Part shown: in pieces, positions 11,055-22,811 of the stretch
Position numbering within the stretch: the first letter of the stretch is position 1
Layout of the letters: the number at the start of each line of letters is the position of its first letter
NCBI GenBank assembly: GCA_021397845.1
Contig: CM038038.1
Span: 60,754,748-60,818,747 of the forward strand
Direction: 5' to 3'
DNA length: 64,000 bases
From: Areca catechu
Lineage: Eukaryota > Streptophyta > Magnoliopsida > Arecales > Arecaceae
Made by a program: the position numbers and the translations under genes
The notes under the pieces: model-generated
What the model was told of the DNA's origin: nothing
The model's database searches: none
Seen by the model: only the letters and a program-made list of their open reading frames with translations

Positions 11055-12403
11055 TGGTGTGGGCACCAGGATTAGACTGAGATTATTGGGCCCTTAATGG
11101 ATTTCTGGCTAGATTTTTGAGTCATGTAATAAAGAATGAGTCCTGTAATAAATCAAGTCAATTGAGTCCATTGTCAAGTCAATTGAGTCCCTTTGTTTTC
11201 AATCCAAGCAAGTGAGTCCCTTTATGTTCCAGTCCAGTCATGTAAGTTCAATCGAGTCTTGTAAATTTTGACATCTTTCATTCAAGTCAAGACCAATAGG
11301 AGAGTCACCAGACCCCTGCTCATGCCACCCCAGCTCATGCGCCCAAGCCCCTACTCAAGCCACCCCAGCCCATGCACTTGGGCCCCTTTCATCCCATCCA
11401 AGCCCTCAAGTGTTAGCGCCCCATCCAAGCCCACAAGAGTTGGCACCCTAGTCCAAGCTCACAAGAAGTGGCACCCCAACCCAAGCCCACAAGAAGTTGA
11501 CGCCACCTCCCAGGCCCACAGCAGTTGGAGCCCCCTCCCAGGCCCACAAAGAGTTCATGCCGCCCAGTCCAACATGGAGTAAAGCAGTCCAAGCCTAAGA
11601 GGAGTCAAGTTTCCAAGTCTGCAATGACTCTAGTTTCCTTGTCCTTCTCAAATTTTATACTCCAACATTGACAAAAAATTATATTCCAATTTTGACAAAG
11701 ATTTGTACTCCAACTTTAATTTGGAGAGGATTGGGTGATCTATAAATACCCCCTCCCCCCCTTCTTGTTTGAATTATTGATTGATTGATTGAAAAGAGTT
11801 TTTTCTTGTCCAATTTCCGTGCTTGTTAGCATTGATGCTCCGTAAGGGATAGGGTGTGAGGCCAACCAACAAACCCCAGTCCAATCATCGAAACACTAGC
11901 CACCCCTAATTCCTTCACATAGGCCACCAACTTCATCTTCCATAAAACTCAAGGATGCCCACCCTCTTCTTCAGACCTAGGCCACCAGCACTCTTCCAAA
12001 ACCCTAGGTTGCCAGGGGTGTTTTCCATTAGCCATGCTACCACCATCCATCCACTAGGCCACCACCTTGCACCCTCAATGGCATCCCCATCAGGCACCAG
12101 GCATCCTCCACATCAGGCCGGCCCCTCCAGAGTCCAGGCATCCTCATCAACTAGGCAGCCCACCTTCCTCTAACGCCCCTTCCGACTTATCTCTACTTTT
12201 AACCCTGAATCTTATTTTTTCTAACTTCTACATTTCTAACCTTTGGTGTTTGCAGGATCCCTCCAATGCTATGCTCCTTGGACGAGGTCTTCCTTGCCCC
12301 TGGAACCATCTGATAAAATGCTAGTGGATCTACGAGAAAATGGCTTCTTCTTCCAAGCACGAATCTTGAGTGCTGTGAGACCCCTTCTATGTCGAACACA
12401 ACA
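11055..12403 (+). repeat. Chromovirus solo LTR (plus)
   Basis: It starts TGGTGTGGGCACCAG, ends ..CACAACA and is 1,349 bp long. Identical 5-bp direct repeats TCATT flank it (11,050-11,054 and 12,404-12,408), so it is a complete solo LTR left by recombination. A TATA box (TATAAATA) is at 11,741-11,748 and a CTCCGTAAGGGA motif about 98 bp downstream. The first bases still encode the G-T-R-I-R-x-R-L tail typical of these chromovirus polyproteins. The frames inside (11,268-11,582; 11,955-12,324) are LTR sequence, not genes. Confidence 0.8.
11741..11748 (+). promoter_or_regulatory. LTR TATA box
   Basis: TATAAATA followed by a C-rich stretch, in the mid part of the 1,349-bp LTR where U3 meets R. 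Confidence 0.65.
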
Positions 12404-13091
12404 TCATTACTAGGTACAAACCCAAATCCCTTCTCTTTAGTTCTATTTTATTGAAGTTGAACATGCTTAAATTAATGGTTTCTTAACCCTAGGATCCTAA
12501 TTTTTTTTATCACTTTGTTAGATCTTAATCTGCGGGTAGTTTCTTTTGATCTATACATGAAAACCCTAGTTTACTCTTAACCTCTTTTTGGGGAACCAAA
12601 ATCATACACAAAAATTCTAGAAATATTTCTCTCATAATCTGCAATTTTCTCATGTTCATCTCTAGCATGCTTGCATCCTGCATCATCATCCTTTCGCTCC
12701 TTAAGAACTTTTCGAGTGAAGGGGGTCAGGCTTTTCTCCAGAGCTTTCCTCCTTCCCCCCATTTTGCCTCCTTGGTCCAGAGTCCTTATAGGTTAGTCCT
12801 CCCTTCTTCCTCTTTTCTTCTCCTTCGACCTGTGCTAGAGGAGATCTCATAGGGTTCTTAGGTCTTCTATCTTTCATCCTTGCCTTCCTTTTCTTCTCCA
12901 TGATTTTCTCCAATGTAGGGCACCACTGCCCAGACTATTTCGGTGTGGTGGGGCTGTCTCTATCGAGAACTCCCTCCTCAAATAGTGAAGAGGATAAGAT
13001 TCTTTTGGTAGCCTACAAGGATCCTCGCTAGATGGGGATAGTCATTGCACCCCTACTGCTCCTCCTCCTCCTTCTCTTCCCATTCATGAAT
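12404..13091 (+). other. Element D internal region, continued
   Basis: Continuation of the D host sequence after the solo LTR. Pyrimidine-rich, with no frame I can tie to a protein. It should hold the leader and first part of antisense gene D, whose recognisable part is at 14,532-14,697. Confidence 0.35.
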
Positions 13092-14531
13092 TGATGCGGG
13101 ATGACTATAAGATTGCTAAACATGCAGGAAAGCAGTAAACTAATAAGTAAGACTCATCACATCACAGGCATACTCATGCAAAATAATAAGAATCAAGACC
13201 CGTGAATTAAGAAATTCTCGACTTAGGATAGCTAATCTTTATCAGATCAGAAATCAAGAGTTGGGAAGGATGTTACCAGTCAGAGATTGAAGAATCTATA
13301 ATAGAAGAGATCACTCACACTCTGATTGGAGCTTGGATGATTAAGCTTCAGTTCCCTTGAAGTAGATGGCTATTCGGGGTAGTCCTGGAGGCAAGGAAAG
13401 CCTCCTCTGGGTATGGAAAATACCTCGAGGATCCTGCAAGTGTCAGAGGTTAATCAAAGCAACAAATAATCAAAGGGATGAAACTATGGTTTTGAGGAAA
13501 ATAGAATTATGGTTAGAATAGCTGGCGGCCTGGAGAAGAGGATTGCTTCGAACTTTAGGCAGCAATGGCATCTTCTCCTTTGGCTTTGAAGAAGGTTGTT
13601 AGGGTGTGGGAGAATGCTAGGGATGGTGGTCAGCCAACAAAAGAATAAGAACCAAAACAAAGAACCAAAAACATAAGACACCAGTCTTAAAACAATTCAG
13701 CAGAATAATATTTCATAAGAAAGAAGTGATTACAAGAGGAAGAGGGGTGGGGTATTTATAGAGATCCCAAGCCCTCTCCTAAAGAGATTACAAGTCTTTT
13801 CCTAGTTAGAATAGGTTTACATAATTTTAGTGGAAGAAAGACTACAAAATAAACCTAGAACTAGGAGTACACAAGTTGAATAGAACTTGATTTCCTCCTT
13901 CCACTTGGGCTCCATCTCTTAGCTTGGACCAAGTCAACCTCATGGATTCTTAAGCTTTGATTAGCATGTTGGGCTTCAAGGGCAAGGGTGCATGGGCTTT
14001 TGGACCCTGGAAGGCTGGGGCACCTGGGCTGGAATCTATCTAGCATCAAATTGGAATCTTTGTTCTTCATGGACCTGGGCCTTGGATTCCCTTGGACTGG
14101 GGTGCAGGTAAGTCTTTGAGATCATATTATGACCTGGTTTGAGAAAATACTCTGGCATCTGGAGGGAATCTGGGCATCTGGAAAACATCTGGAGGGCATC
14201 TAGGCATCTTGCAGGAAACTTGGACCCTGGGTTGGCATACTAGGTCCAATTGGCTAATGTGAAGGCCTCTGGCTCCTGGATGAGGCCTAGTAGAACTCCA
14301 AAGTAGTGTATCCTCTTCTCTTGTACAAAAAGTAAACTCTTACAGGACTCATACTTAGTACAAAACTCAATAAACTAGACCAGGTTGAGACAAATCAACT
14401 AGCCTTAACTTATTAAAGGACTCAATCTTACTTGATTACAAAATTCTGACACATGACTAAGGTTCTAAAAATCCTAATCAGTAAACTAAATGGGATCCAG
14501 TGATCTATGTATCATCCTAGTGACCCCACTA
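13092..14531 (-). repeat. Chromovirus solo LTR (minus), decayed
   Basis: Read on the minus strand it starts TAGTGGGGTCACTAGG (homologous to TGGTGTGGGCACCAGA) and ends ..CCCGCATCA, matching the TGATGCGGG/TGATAGGGG plus-strand starts of the other minus LTRs. The flanks are TGAAT and TGAGC, a weak 3/5 match to a target duplication. A minus-strand TATA (plus TATTTATAG) lies near 13,752. The host sequence resumes at 14,532. Confidence 0.5.
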
Positions 14532-14697
14532 TGAGCCATCCAATCCCTCCGGCATTGCTTCGATAATGATCAGGGAGGACCTCCTCCATGTCTGGAGCAT
14601 GTACGAGATTTTGGATACTATCCGGCTCTCAGTTTTGGAACCAAAGGAGTGGGACACTTCCAGTGGCCTAGGCTGGATAGCGCTATATGAGGATTTT
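14532..14697 (+). pseudogene. Antisense accessory protein fragment (Tat element D)
   Basis: A 55-codon stretch aligns with the N-terminal part of the other two antisense proteins in this window. It has an I-R-E-D-L-L segment, then L-S-V-L-E-P-K-E-W, ending ..A-L-Y-E-D-F. The element 4 protein has ..I-V-Y-E-D-H-L-K-A-G-L at the same place. These proteins are the plant-transposon-like products carried in antisense by Tat-lineage elements; their function is unknown. The frame is cut after Y-E-D-F by the LTR at 14,698, and the rest is missing. Confidence 0.5.
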
Positions 14698-15950
14698 TGA
14701 TGCAGGACCTACATGCATGTAATGATTTTTTTGTATGTTTTTTATTAAGTTGGATGATTAATCCCGAAGAGCAGATTCAGGAATGATGTAAAAGGTTCTA
14801 TATAAAAATAATAGGCTACAGCATGCATAATAGGACCTAAAGAGCAAAAGAAAGAGGACCGTCGAGGCTGAAAAGTCTCGGTTGGGCTCATTCATCTTTA
14901 ATAAAGTGACTGGTGGCAAAGGGGGTGTACTTGGAAATGTCTGATGCACCTGGTGAAGATTGCAATTAAGAGATCACTCACCCTTGACAGATGTGGCCTG
15001 GAAAATCAAGCCAGAGACCCACGGATTCCCAGCTTTCTGCTCGGTGGTCCAATTATGGCCTAGCTGGAGTCATCGGATTCGTTGGAGTTGAGGGATCTGC
15101 AATTGACCTGTCAAGGGTTAGAAAAATTAGAGGAGATGAAGAAAATAAGAGAAAACAGCAAAGGAAAAGGAAGTTTGGGAGAGGGCGGCCAAGGTTTGGA
15201 GGACAGGCTGGCGGCAAGAATCTGTTGCAACACGGGAAGAAGAAGACACCAATAAACCCCTTAAGCACACAGCAGGGTAGCACAAAGCAGTTGTAGAAAA
15301 CTCAATTATCATTCATATATCAATTTTTTTTTTTTTTTTCATACAAGAGACTAGGGTCCTTTAAATAGACCCATAGCGTTGGGCCCCAAGTAAGAATACA
15401 AAAGTAATTACATAGGAGTCTTATTCCCACACAAACCCTAGCTAGAAAAAAAAGAAACTCAGGATAGAAAAATCCCTACAATCTCTCGCTCTCTCCTTGC
15501 CTTGGTCGGCCAAGAGGGTGACCCTAAGTTGCCGACCAAGGGGTGGTCACCATAAGCTCTTGGTGCCCTAGCTCCCTCCTGGGCCTGGGCAGGCCCAATT
15601 TGCTTCCGGCTGGTCCAGGGCTTCAGGGTTTCTGATTTCTCCTCCTGGGGTCTTCAAATCTTCAAGCTGGGTTGGACATGGGCTACACTTTCATTTCTTT
15701 AATCTGGTTGGACTTGGTCTTCACTTGTATGATATGGTCTTGAGTCTTCAGTGTGCTTGGACATGACTCAGAAAAATAAAATTAGCTCAACATGAGCTGA
15801 CTAGCACTGGACTGGACTAGCTCAACATGAGCTAACTAATACAGGACTCAAATAAAGACAACTTAGATGAACTAAGCTTTATTACAATGGACTTGAATGT
15901 AGCTAAGTGATCCATAGAGGGTTGAGAAGCCTTTGTCTTATTTTGGTGCC
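14698..15950 (-). repeat. Chromovirus LTR (minus), fused to element 1
   Basis: It begins TGATGCAGGACC (the 3' LTR end read on plus). It ends with minus-strand GGCACCAAAATAAGACAAAGG, which encodes G-T-K-I-R-Q-R-L-L-N-P-L-W-I-T then a stop, the LTR-encoded tail of this element group. The terminal TGGTGT is missing at the junction with element 1 gag at about 15,950. No target duplication is visible. I infer a deletion joining two elements. Confidence 0.6.
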
Positions 15951-16123
15951 TCTGGTGTCCTCTGTTTCAGAGAGGACCTATACCTTCTAGGGTTAGTGCC
16001 CTACTCCCAAGAAATGGACCTAGCCAAGTTACCCCTAGCAAACCTTTTCAGGGTATTCCCATCCCTAGGCCCATGGACAAAGGTAAGGCACCTAACACCC
16101 AGAGAACCCCTAGTTCTAGTATC

Positions 16124-16222
16124 ACCTATTTTAAGTGTTAGAAACCAGGTCATATCTCAAGCCAGTGTACAGCCGTAACCTATTTTAAGTGCCATAGGGT
16201 AGGTCATGTTTTTAGCCAGTGC
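16124..16222 (+). repeat. Tandem 54-bp duplication of the Gag zinc knuckle
   Basis: Two units 54 bp apart (18 codons, in frame) read T-Y-F-K-C-x4-G-H-x4-C. The usual first cysteine (C-Y-K-C in element 3) is Tyr in both. The first unit also has a stop just after its remaining Cys (16,139-16,141). Confidence 0.75.
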
Positions 16223-19138
16223 CCACGTAGATCCCTTTATATAGAAGATGGAGAGGAAGAGAATTCCGGGCCCAATGAGGAATTTGAGGAAGAAGTTTAT
16301 GAGGCCGGAATGAACTTGGTTGATGAGTATGAAGGGGAGGAGGAACCCACAGAGTCTGACCAGTTAGGAGTTGTGAGATACATCCTGTCCTAGAGTAGAG
16401 TTTAGGAGGATTGGCGTAGGACTAACATCCTACAGACTTTCCTTAAATTAGGGGATAAGGTATGTAAGATCATCATAGATAGTGGGAGCTGTGTGAATAA
16501 CATTTCTGCTAGCACTGTCAAAATGTTAGGCTTAACCCTAGTCCCCCACCCCAACCCCTATAAGATTTCTTGGGTAGACTCTACCTTTATACCCATCCAG
16601 TCTAGATGTCAGGTCCAAATCCAGATGCAATCCTATCAAGAGAAGATTTGGTGTGATGTCTTACTCATGGGGGTGAGCAGTATAATTCTTGGGAGACCTT
16701 GGTTATATGATCATGATGCCACCCTCTTAGGAAAATCTAATACCTGTGTCTTTAGTTTTAATGGGAAAAAGATCACAATCCATTCAGTCCCTCCTAAGGA
16801 CAAGGTAGCTAAAGGACCCAATAAGGTAAAAGAGATGAAGACTGGAGTGAACCTAATTAGTGCTAAGGATCTAGAACAAGAAATTCATAGTGGTTCACCC
16901 ATTTGGATGTTGACTGCTAAGGAACTTAGGACTCCTACACCCTCAGAGCCTCCTTAGGAAGTTAGGCCATTGTTAGAAGAATTTGAGGATGTTTTTCCCG
17001 AGGATCTGCCAGATCACCTTCCACCTCTTAGGGATATCCAGCATTCCATAGATTTAATCCCATGAGTTACTTTACCTAACATGCCCCATTATAGGATGAA
17101 TCCATCTGAGCATGAGGAACTGCAAAAGCAGGTTGGAGAATTGTTGAGGAAGGGGTTCATTAGAGAGAGTCTTAGCCCTTGTGCAGTCCCTGCACTACTG
17201 ACCCCAAAGAAAGATGGCACATGGAGGATGTGTGTTGATAGTCATGCCATCAACAAAATCATAATCAAGTATAGGGTCCCCATCCCTAGACTAGATGACG
17301 TGCTAGATATGATGGCCGGTGCAATGGTTTTTTCCAAAATTGATCTCAAGAGCGGCTATCATCAGGTTAGAATTAGACCAGGGGATAAGTGGAAAACCAC
17401 TTTCAAAACTAAGGATGGTCTCTACGAATGGGTTGTTATGCCTTTTGGGTTGTCCAATGCCCCTAGTACTTTCATGAGGATTATGACCCAGGTGCTTAGA
17501 GCTTTCATAGGAAAGTTTGTAGTGGTCTATTTCGATGACATCCTGATCTATAGTAAGACCCCTGCAGGCCACCTAGGCCACTTTAGACAAGTCAACCAAG
17601 TTTTGAGGAATGATAGTCTCTACGGTAATCTCAAGAAGTGTGAATTCATGACTAGTAGAGTTATCTTCCTTGGTTTTGTAGTAACCCCTTACGGCGTGGC
17701 TGCTGATCTAGAGAAGATTAGGTCCATAGTAGAATGGCCAGAGCCGACCAGTGTGCATGAAGTTAGGAGTTTCCATGGCTTGGCTACCTTCTATAAACGA
17801 CTCATCAAGGGGTTTAGTACTGTAGTTGCTCCTATCACAAACTGTATTAGGAAGGGAGAATTTCAGTGGACTAAAGCAGCCCATAAAGCCTTCCTAGATC
17901 TTAAGGATAGGATGACCCAAGCACCCATTTTGAGGTTACCCGACTTTTCTAAAGTATTTGAGGTTGCCTGTGATGCTTCAGGTGTAGGTATAGGTGGAGT
18001 CCTAAGCCAAGAGAATCATCCCGTAGCATTCTTTAGTGAAAAACTTAATGATGCTAAGCTTAGGTATTCTACCTATGATAAAGAATTTTATGCGGTAGTG
18101 CAAGCTTTGCGTTACTGGAGATATTATTTGCTACCGCTGGAATTTGTGCTGTTTTCGGACCATGAGGCTCTTAGATTCCTGAATTCCCAGAAGAAGCTTA
18201 ACCCTAGGCATGCTAAGTGGGTAGAGTATATCTAGTCCTATATTTTTGTTTTGAAACATAAGGCTGGGACTGAAAATAAGGTAGCTGATGCCCTTAGTCG
18301 TCGATCTGTGTTATTGAATTCTATTAGGGCGAAGTCGTAGGGTTTGAGCAGATCAAAGAGGAATATGAGTCGTGTCCGGATTTTAAGACTGTGTATCAGG
18401 ATCTAGCTCAAGGAACATCAAGTGATCATAAGGATTATACCCTTTTAGATGGCTTTCTGTTCTTTAAGAATAGGCTTTGCATCCCTAGAACTTCTCTTAG
18501 GGAATTTTTGATTTGGGAAATTCTTGCTGGGGGTCTAGCAGGCCATTTTGGAAAAGACAAGACCACCCTGGCTGTTGAAGACCACTTTTTCTGGCCTAGC
18601 TTAAAAAGAGATGTAGCACACATTGTGGCTAGGTGTCGGACCTGCGCTGTTGCCAAACAGCGAAAACAGAACACCGGCCTTTATACCCCACTCCCTGTCC
18701 CAGATCGTCCTTGGCAAGATGTGACTATGGACTTTGTGTTAGGTTTGCCTAAGACCCAGAGGAGGCATGACTCTATCTGTGTCGTAGTCAACCAATTTTC
18801 TAAGATGGCCCACTTCTTGCCTTGTTCCTAGACTTTTGATGCGTCTAAGGTAGCCACCCTGTTCTTTAATGAGATAGTTAGATTCCATGGCCTACCTAAG
18901 ACAATTGTTTCAGATAGGGATGTCCGGTTCACCAGCTATTTTTGGAAAACCCTTTGGCATAAGTTAGGGACAAAACTTAAGTTTTCAACTGCCTATCATC
19001 CCCAAACTGATGGCCAAACCGAGGTAGTGAACCGTAGCTTAGGCAATCTGCTAAGATGTCTTGTAGGTAAAAACACTAGGAATTGGGATTTGTACTTACC
19101 TAGGGTTGAATTTGCATACAATGACTCGGTCAATAGGT

Positions 19139-19194
19139 AGCAGGGATTTGTACTTACCGTAGCTTAGGCAATCTGCTAAGATGTCTTGTTGGTT
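19139..19194 (+). other. Templated filler insertion in integrase
   Basis: Between the codons for ..N-R and ..S-P-F-E lies about 56 bp made of two copied local pieces in swapped order. Bases 19,143-19,158 copy 19,085-19,100, and 19,156-19,189 copy 19,031-19,064. The copies are joined at a shared ACC. Sibling elements have only about nine bases here (43,447-43,465). Confidence 0.85.
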
Positions 19195-19909
19195 AGAGTC
19201 CATTTGAAATTATGCATGGGTACAAACCTCACACACCTCTTGACCTAGTCCCTTTACCAGTCCACATACGAGTCTCCGAGTCAGCTGAAGTTTTTACACA
19301 GCATATAAAAGACTTGCATAAAGAAATTCATGCCAAAATAAATTTAAGTAATGAAACTTATAAGAAGTTGGCTGATTCTCAAAGGCGAGTCAAAACATTT
19401 GTTGAGGGAGACTATGTAATGATTAGGTTAAATCCTGAACGGTTTCCTCCTAGAACTATTAGAAAGTTATATGCTAGAGGAGCTGGACCATTTATAATGG
19501 TGAAGAGAGTAGGATCCAACGCCTATGTGCTCGAGTTGCCTCCAGAACTAGGCATTAGCCCCACTTTCAACATTACAGACCGAGTAGAGTATAGAGAGCC
19601 AGCTGTGATTCCCAGTGAGCCTTTTGAGCCTAATCCTGTTCTTGAGAGTGAACCCAACCCTGTGTGTCCACCAACAAACTAGCCAGTGAGGAAAGAACAG
19701 ATTGAAAAGATCCTGGATGATCAGGTTATCTATACTCGTAATCGAGGATACCAAAGATACCTGGTCCGCTGGCAAGGAAGGCCAGATTCTGATGACTCTT
19801 GGATCTCCCGAGATGAATTACAAGAGCTGGATCCAGATCTCTTGGAGAGGTACCAGAGCCAACTTGAGCCTTACTCGACAGGGTCGAGTTCCTCCCACCC
19901 CGGGAGAAT

Positions 19910-21336
19910 TGGTGCGGGTACCAGAATCAGAAGAAGACTTCAGGGTTCCATTTGGATCTCTAAATGACCTTGCCCGAAGATTAGGGTTTGTAATAAGGGT
20001 TGACCTAGTCAACCAGAGAGCAAGAAAATTTTCTTAGGAGAAGTCAAGGAAGGCGCCCACAAGCTGCCAAAACTAACCAAGCTAAAGGAGCAGGGATTTT
20101 TCTTGGAGAGGACTTCAAGGTAGATGCCCACACCTGCCTAAAATACCTGGCTATGAATGGAAGGAGCCTAGTCTTGGGGAGAAATACTAGGAGATGAGTT
20201 TTTTCTACCAAGAAAGAGCAAGTCATGGAAGGAAAACCCATGACTTAAGGAAAAGAACTAGGAGGTGCCCCACATACCTGCCATATGAAGCCATCACCTT
20301 GCATTTGAGGCCGCCCACTCCAAGGAAAGAAGCCTGGTCAGTCAAGGGAAAGTTTTTCATGCTTAGGATGAATGTTTAGTCCCACATGGGAAGTAGTGTA
20401 ATTTTGTTTCTCTTGCAAGGTCTATATATTGGACCCTTATGTAATCTTTTGATTAGAATGAGTAAATGAAATCTTTTCTTGTGTTGAGCAACCTTGTGTT
20501 CTCTTCTTCCGCACTTCTTTGAGTGTTGAGCTCCGTGAGGGAGTAAATCCGGGTTCCATTGGAGCCTTGAGGAGGTGAGAGATCTCCAAAGTTACCAAAG
20601 CCCTGCCCCGCTTTCATCCCTGGCCGCCAACCCTAATTTCCTTTCATCATCCTAGCCGCCAACACCCAAATTCCTAAACCCTATTCCCACTTCATTCAAG
20701 GCCGCCTCTCCTTCTCCAAGCCACCACCCACTATATCAAGCCCTAGGTCCTTTTCATCTGCAAGCCGCCGCCCTACCAGCCAAACCCTAAATCCACTCCA
20801 TCTTCAACCGCCACCTCCATACTCTTCCCTCATCTTCAAAGTTCGAGCAGTCCGGAGCTATCCCAGGTAAAGGTCTCTTCCTTGAGTTTCTTACATCCTT
20901 ATCTTTCTCTTCATCTTTTCCAGATCCAGAGTACGAGAAGAAGGCCAACCTTGCCATAGGACTACAATCCTAGGATCCATTACGAAGATACCCCATCTCC
21001 AAGGATCCTACAATCTGCTCGAGAGAGTCCTTCAATTGAAGCAAAGAGAGATATCACAGTCAGGTATAAAACCTTCTTTTCTCTCTTCGTCTGTTTCTTG
21101 AAAGAGGAGTAAACCCTAGGTCTGGGGGTTTCTCAATCCCCAGCGATCCTACTTCTTTATTACTCTGATAATCTACTCTTTTGAATTGTGCTTTCTTTCA
21201 GTGCATATTTTCTTTCAATATTAGTTAGCCTTGTTTTTGAGTCAAGCCAACTTCTAACAAAACACAAAAAAAAAAAAAAAAAAAAAAAAAGTCTTAATTT
21301 ACTTCCGCATCGCATCATCTTATTTGTTTTGCATCA
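19910..21336 (+). repeat. Element 1 3' LTR
   Basis: Starts TGGTGCGGGTACCAG right after the GGGAGAAT polypurine tract and ends ..GTTTTGCATCA, 1,427 bp. U3 holds imperfect direct repeats each with a TTCTTGGAGAGG..AGGCGCCC-type core. A TATA-like TATATATT is at 20,423-20,430 and CTCCGTGAGGGAG about 107 bp downstream. A run of 25 A lies at 21,266-21,290. Confidence 0.85.
20423..20430 (+). promoter_or_regulatory. LTR TATA box, element 1
   Basis: TATATATT in the position equivalent to the TATAAATT of the element 2 LTRs. Confidence 0.6.
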
Positions 21337-21424
21337 AGAAGCCATTTGGAAATTCATAAAATTTGATACTTACACCTTAGAAGAAAGTAAAGAAGAGATA
21401 CAAGTTCTAGAGCTACTCCAATTC

Positions 21425-21640
21425 CTAAACATCAGGAGGAGGGGACCCAACACCAAAGGATTGAAGTAACTTGTCAATCTGCTCAGTAAGGACTTCATCG
21501 ACTTGGGCTGGGATAGGAGAGCCTTCAACTTGGACTTCCTACCTGGACTGAAACCCCTCCGGGGTTGAGGTTAGAGTTGGAACCACCTCCAAGCCTTCAA
21601 CTGAGGCAAGAGCCTCCTCTCCCAAGCATGGAAACTTTTC
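21425..21640 (-). pseudogene. Antisense accessory gene B, C-terminal piece
   Basis: Minus-strand reading gives an acidic, Pro/Val-rich tail ending ..E-Q-I-D-K-L-L-Q-S-F-G-V-G then a stop at 21,425. It matches the tail of the element 4 copy (..E-Q-I-D-K-V-L, stop at 46,428), which stops nine or so codons earlier at a TAG where B has CAA. Upstream (higher coordinates) the gene continues across the inserted solo LTR and element 4 at 55,641. Bases 21,342-21,424 are its 3' flank. Confidence 0.65.
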
Positions 21641-22052
21641 TGATGGGGGACTAACTGGATGCTAGAATGATGCAGGTTATTTTTAGGGTTTTAAATTAGG
21701 TTGAGGATTCCTGAAGACAAGAAAGAGTAATTCTAGGGATTCAATAATAATAATAACTATCAAGCAAGCAAGTAGTCCCTAAGCAATGACAAAGAGAGGA
21801 CCCCGGGATTAAGGAACCCTGTAGGACTTAGCTCTCAGATCAATACCTACTTAGGAGTCAGGGGGCAAACCTTAAAGATCTAAAGCGCCCGATGGCCAGG
21901 TCACTCACTCTAGCGGATGCGGCCTGGATGATCGAGCCATCAACCTTGTGGATGCGGCGGCTTGCTATCCGGAGATCTCGATGGCAAGGGCAACCGACTC
22001 CGTACTCGTGTCACCTGGAGGACCCGCGAGCATTCAAAGAAGGGTTAGATTT
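21641..22052 (-). repeat. Chromovirus solo LTR in antisense gene B, left part
   Basis: TGATGGGGGACTAACTGG at 21,641 is the terminal end. The sequence matches the element 5 LTR (58,701 onward) closely until 22,052, where element 4 interrupts it. The remainder is at 54,503-55,640. The outer flanks are TTTTC (21,636-21,640) and TCTTC (55,641-55,645), a 4/5 target-duplication match, so this was a solo LTR of about 1.5 kb. Confidence 0.8.
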
Positions 22053-22811
22053 TGTTGGCATGGAATCCCTGGATCGGTCTGTCAGAGTCGCTACGTCACA
22101 GGACCGCTCCCTGGTTCACCTGCAAAACAGGTCCCTTGCCAGAGTTGTTCTGGTGGAGGACACTCCGATGCCTAAGTTAGTGGTAGATCCCAGCCACAAA
22201 ATGGGGAAGGTGTCGAGAGTGGAAGAGAAAAAGGGCTTTTGTAGATTGTAAGCGTATGTGAGCGAGGATGTTCGCCTACCTCGAGTAATCCTTCTTACCG
22301 TTATTTAAAGAAGGCCTCCGGCCTGCATCCCGCTCTTTTTCCGGTGATCATGGGGAGCCAATCTCTCCCATGATTGGCGATCATGGGTTGTCATTAAGTG
22401 GTTCAAGCCAGATCAGAGATGTGGCAGCAGGAGTTGCGTGCCATGATCATGGCATGATGAGTGTCGATTGTAACTGTTGGTTACAGTTGCCTTTTTGGAA
22501 TAGATTATGGTCCAAGCTTCAATTTCTCCTTGCGTGGGTCGAAGACTTGGTATTTCCCTGAGGTCGGAGATCGTGTCCATGGTGGGGACTGAAGTACGTG
22601 CCTTCGAAAGTCAATGAGTAGTTTGATCTTCGGCCGGGGCCCAAGATGTTACCCGAAGGACCAGCCTCCGGATGTTGTGGTCCGGCATGAAGCCTTGGGT
22701 TGCCTGCAGTTGACCTGTCCCTTGCTTGGTTCGAAGTCCGTAGTTCAGGAAAACGGGCTTCGACTAGTCGATTCGGAGTTTGGTTTATAGCTGAACTGGG
22801 ATATCCCAACA
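22053..22811 (-). repeat. Element 4 3' LTR
   Basis: 759 bp, TGTTGGCATGG at the left and ..GATATCCCAACA at the right. It is followed by GTTGCCCCCTACTCTTAG (22,812-22,829), which is the polypurine tract when read on the minus strand. Confidence 0.9.

Larger units (their letters stand above)
15968..19967 (+). pseudogene. Chromovirus gag-pol polyprotein, element 1 (broken)
   Basis: Domains in order: Gag tail with two zinc-knuckle-like units (16,124-16,222), an acidic linker, aspartic protease (IIDSG, Asp codon at 16,478), RT with intact YFDD inside the open segment 17,081-18,235, RNase H (ACDASG; SDHEALRF), integrase zinc finger and catalytic core (MDFVLGLP; VSDRD; QTEVVNR), tether, and chromodomain (19,686-19,880). 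It would convert element RNA into DNA and integrate it. Nonsense codons include those at 16,139, about 16,391, 16,955, 17,065, 18,233, 18,829 and 19,681 (Trp to stop). A scrambled filler at about 19,139-19,194 breaks the integrase. Not functional. The last codons lie 58 bp inside the 3' LTR. Confidence 0.9.
15951..21336 (+). mobile_element. Chromovirus element 1, 5'-truncated
   Basis: Ty3/gypsy chromovirus lacking its 5' LTR, leader and capsid region. It keeps the nucleocapsid, protease, RT, RNase H, integrase, chromodomain and a complete 3' LTR (19,910-21,336). The right flank is AGAAG (21,337-21,341); its partner on the left is lost. The 3' end lies just past the stop of antisense gene B, so it inserted into that Tat element. 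Confidence 0.85.

Noticed and set aside
12577..12913. Short basic frames on both strands.
   Set aside because: Pyrimidine-rich DNA gives Lys/Glu-rich or Ser/Leu-rich frames by chance; no homology recognised.
17303..17572. 89-codon minus-strand frame.
   Set aside because: Shadow of the RT coding sequence of element 1.
22053..22811. Reading the element 4 LTR frames (21,892-22,251) as a gene.
   Set aside because: The same frame recurs at 53,750 in the other LTR; it is LTR sequence.
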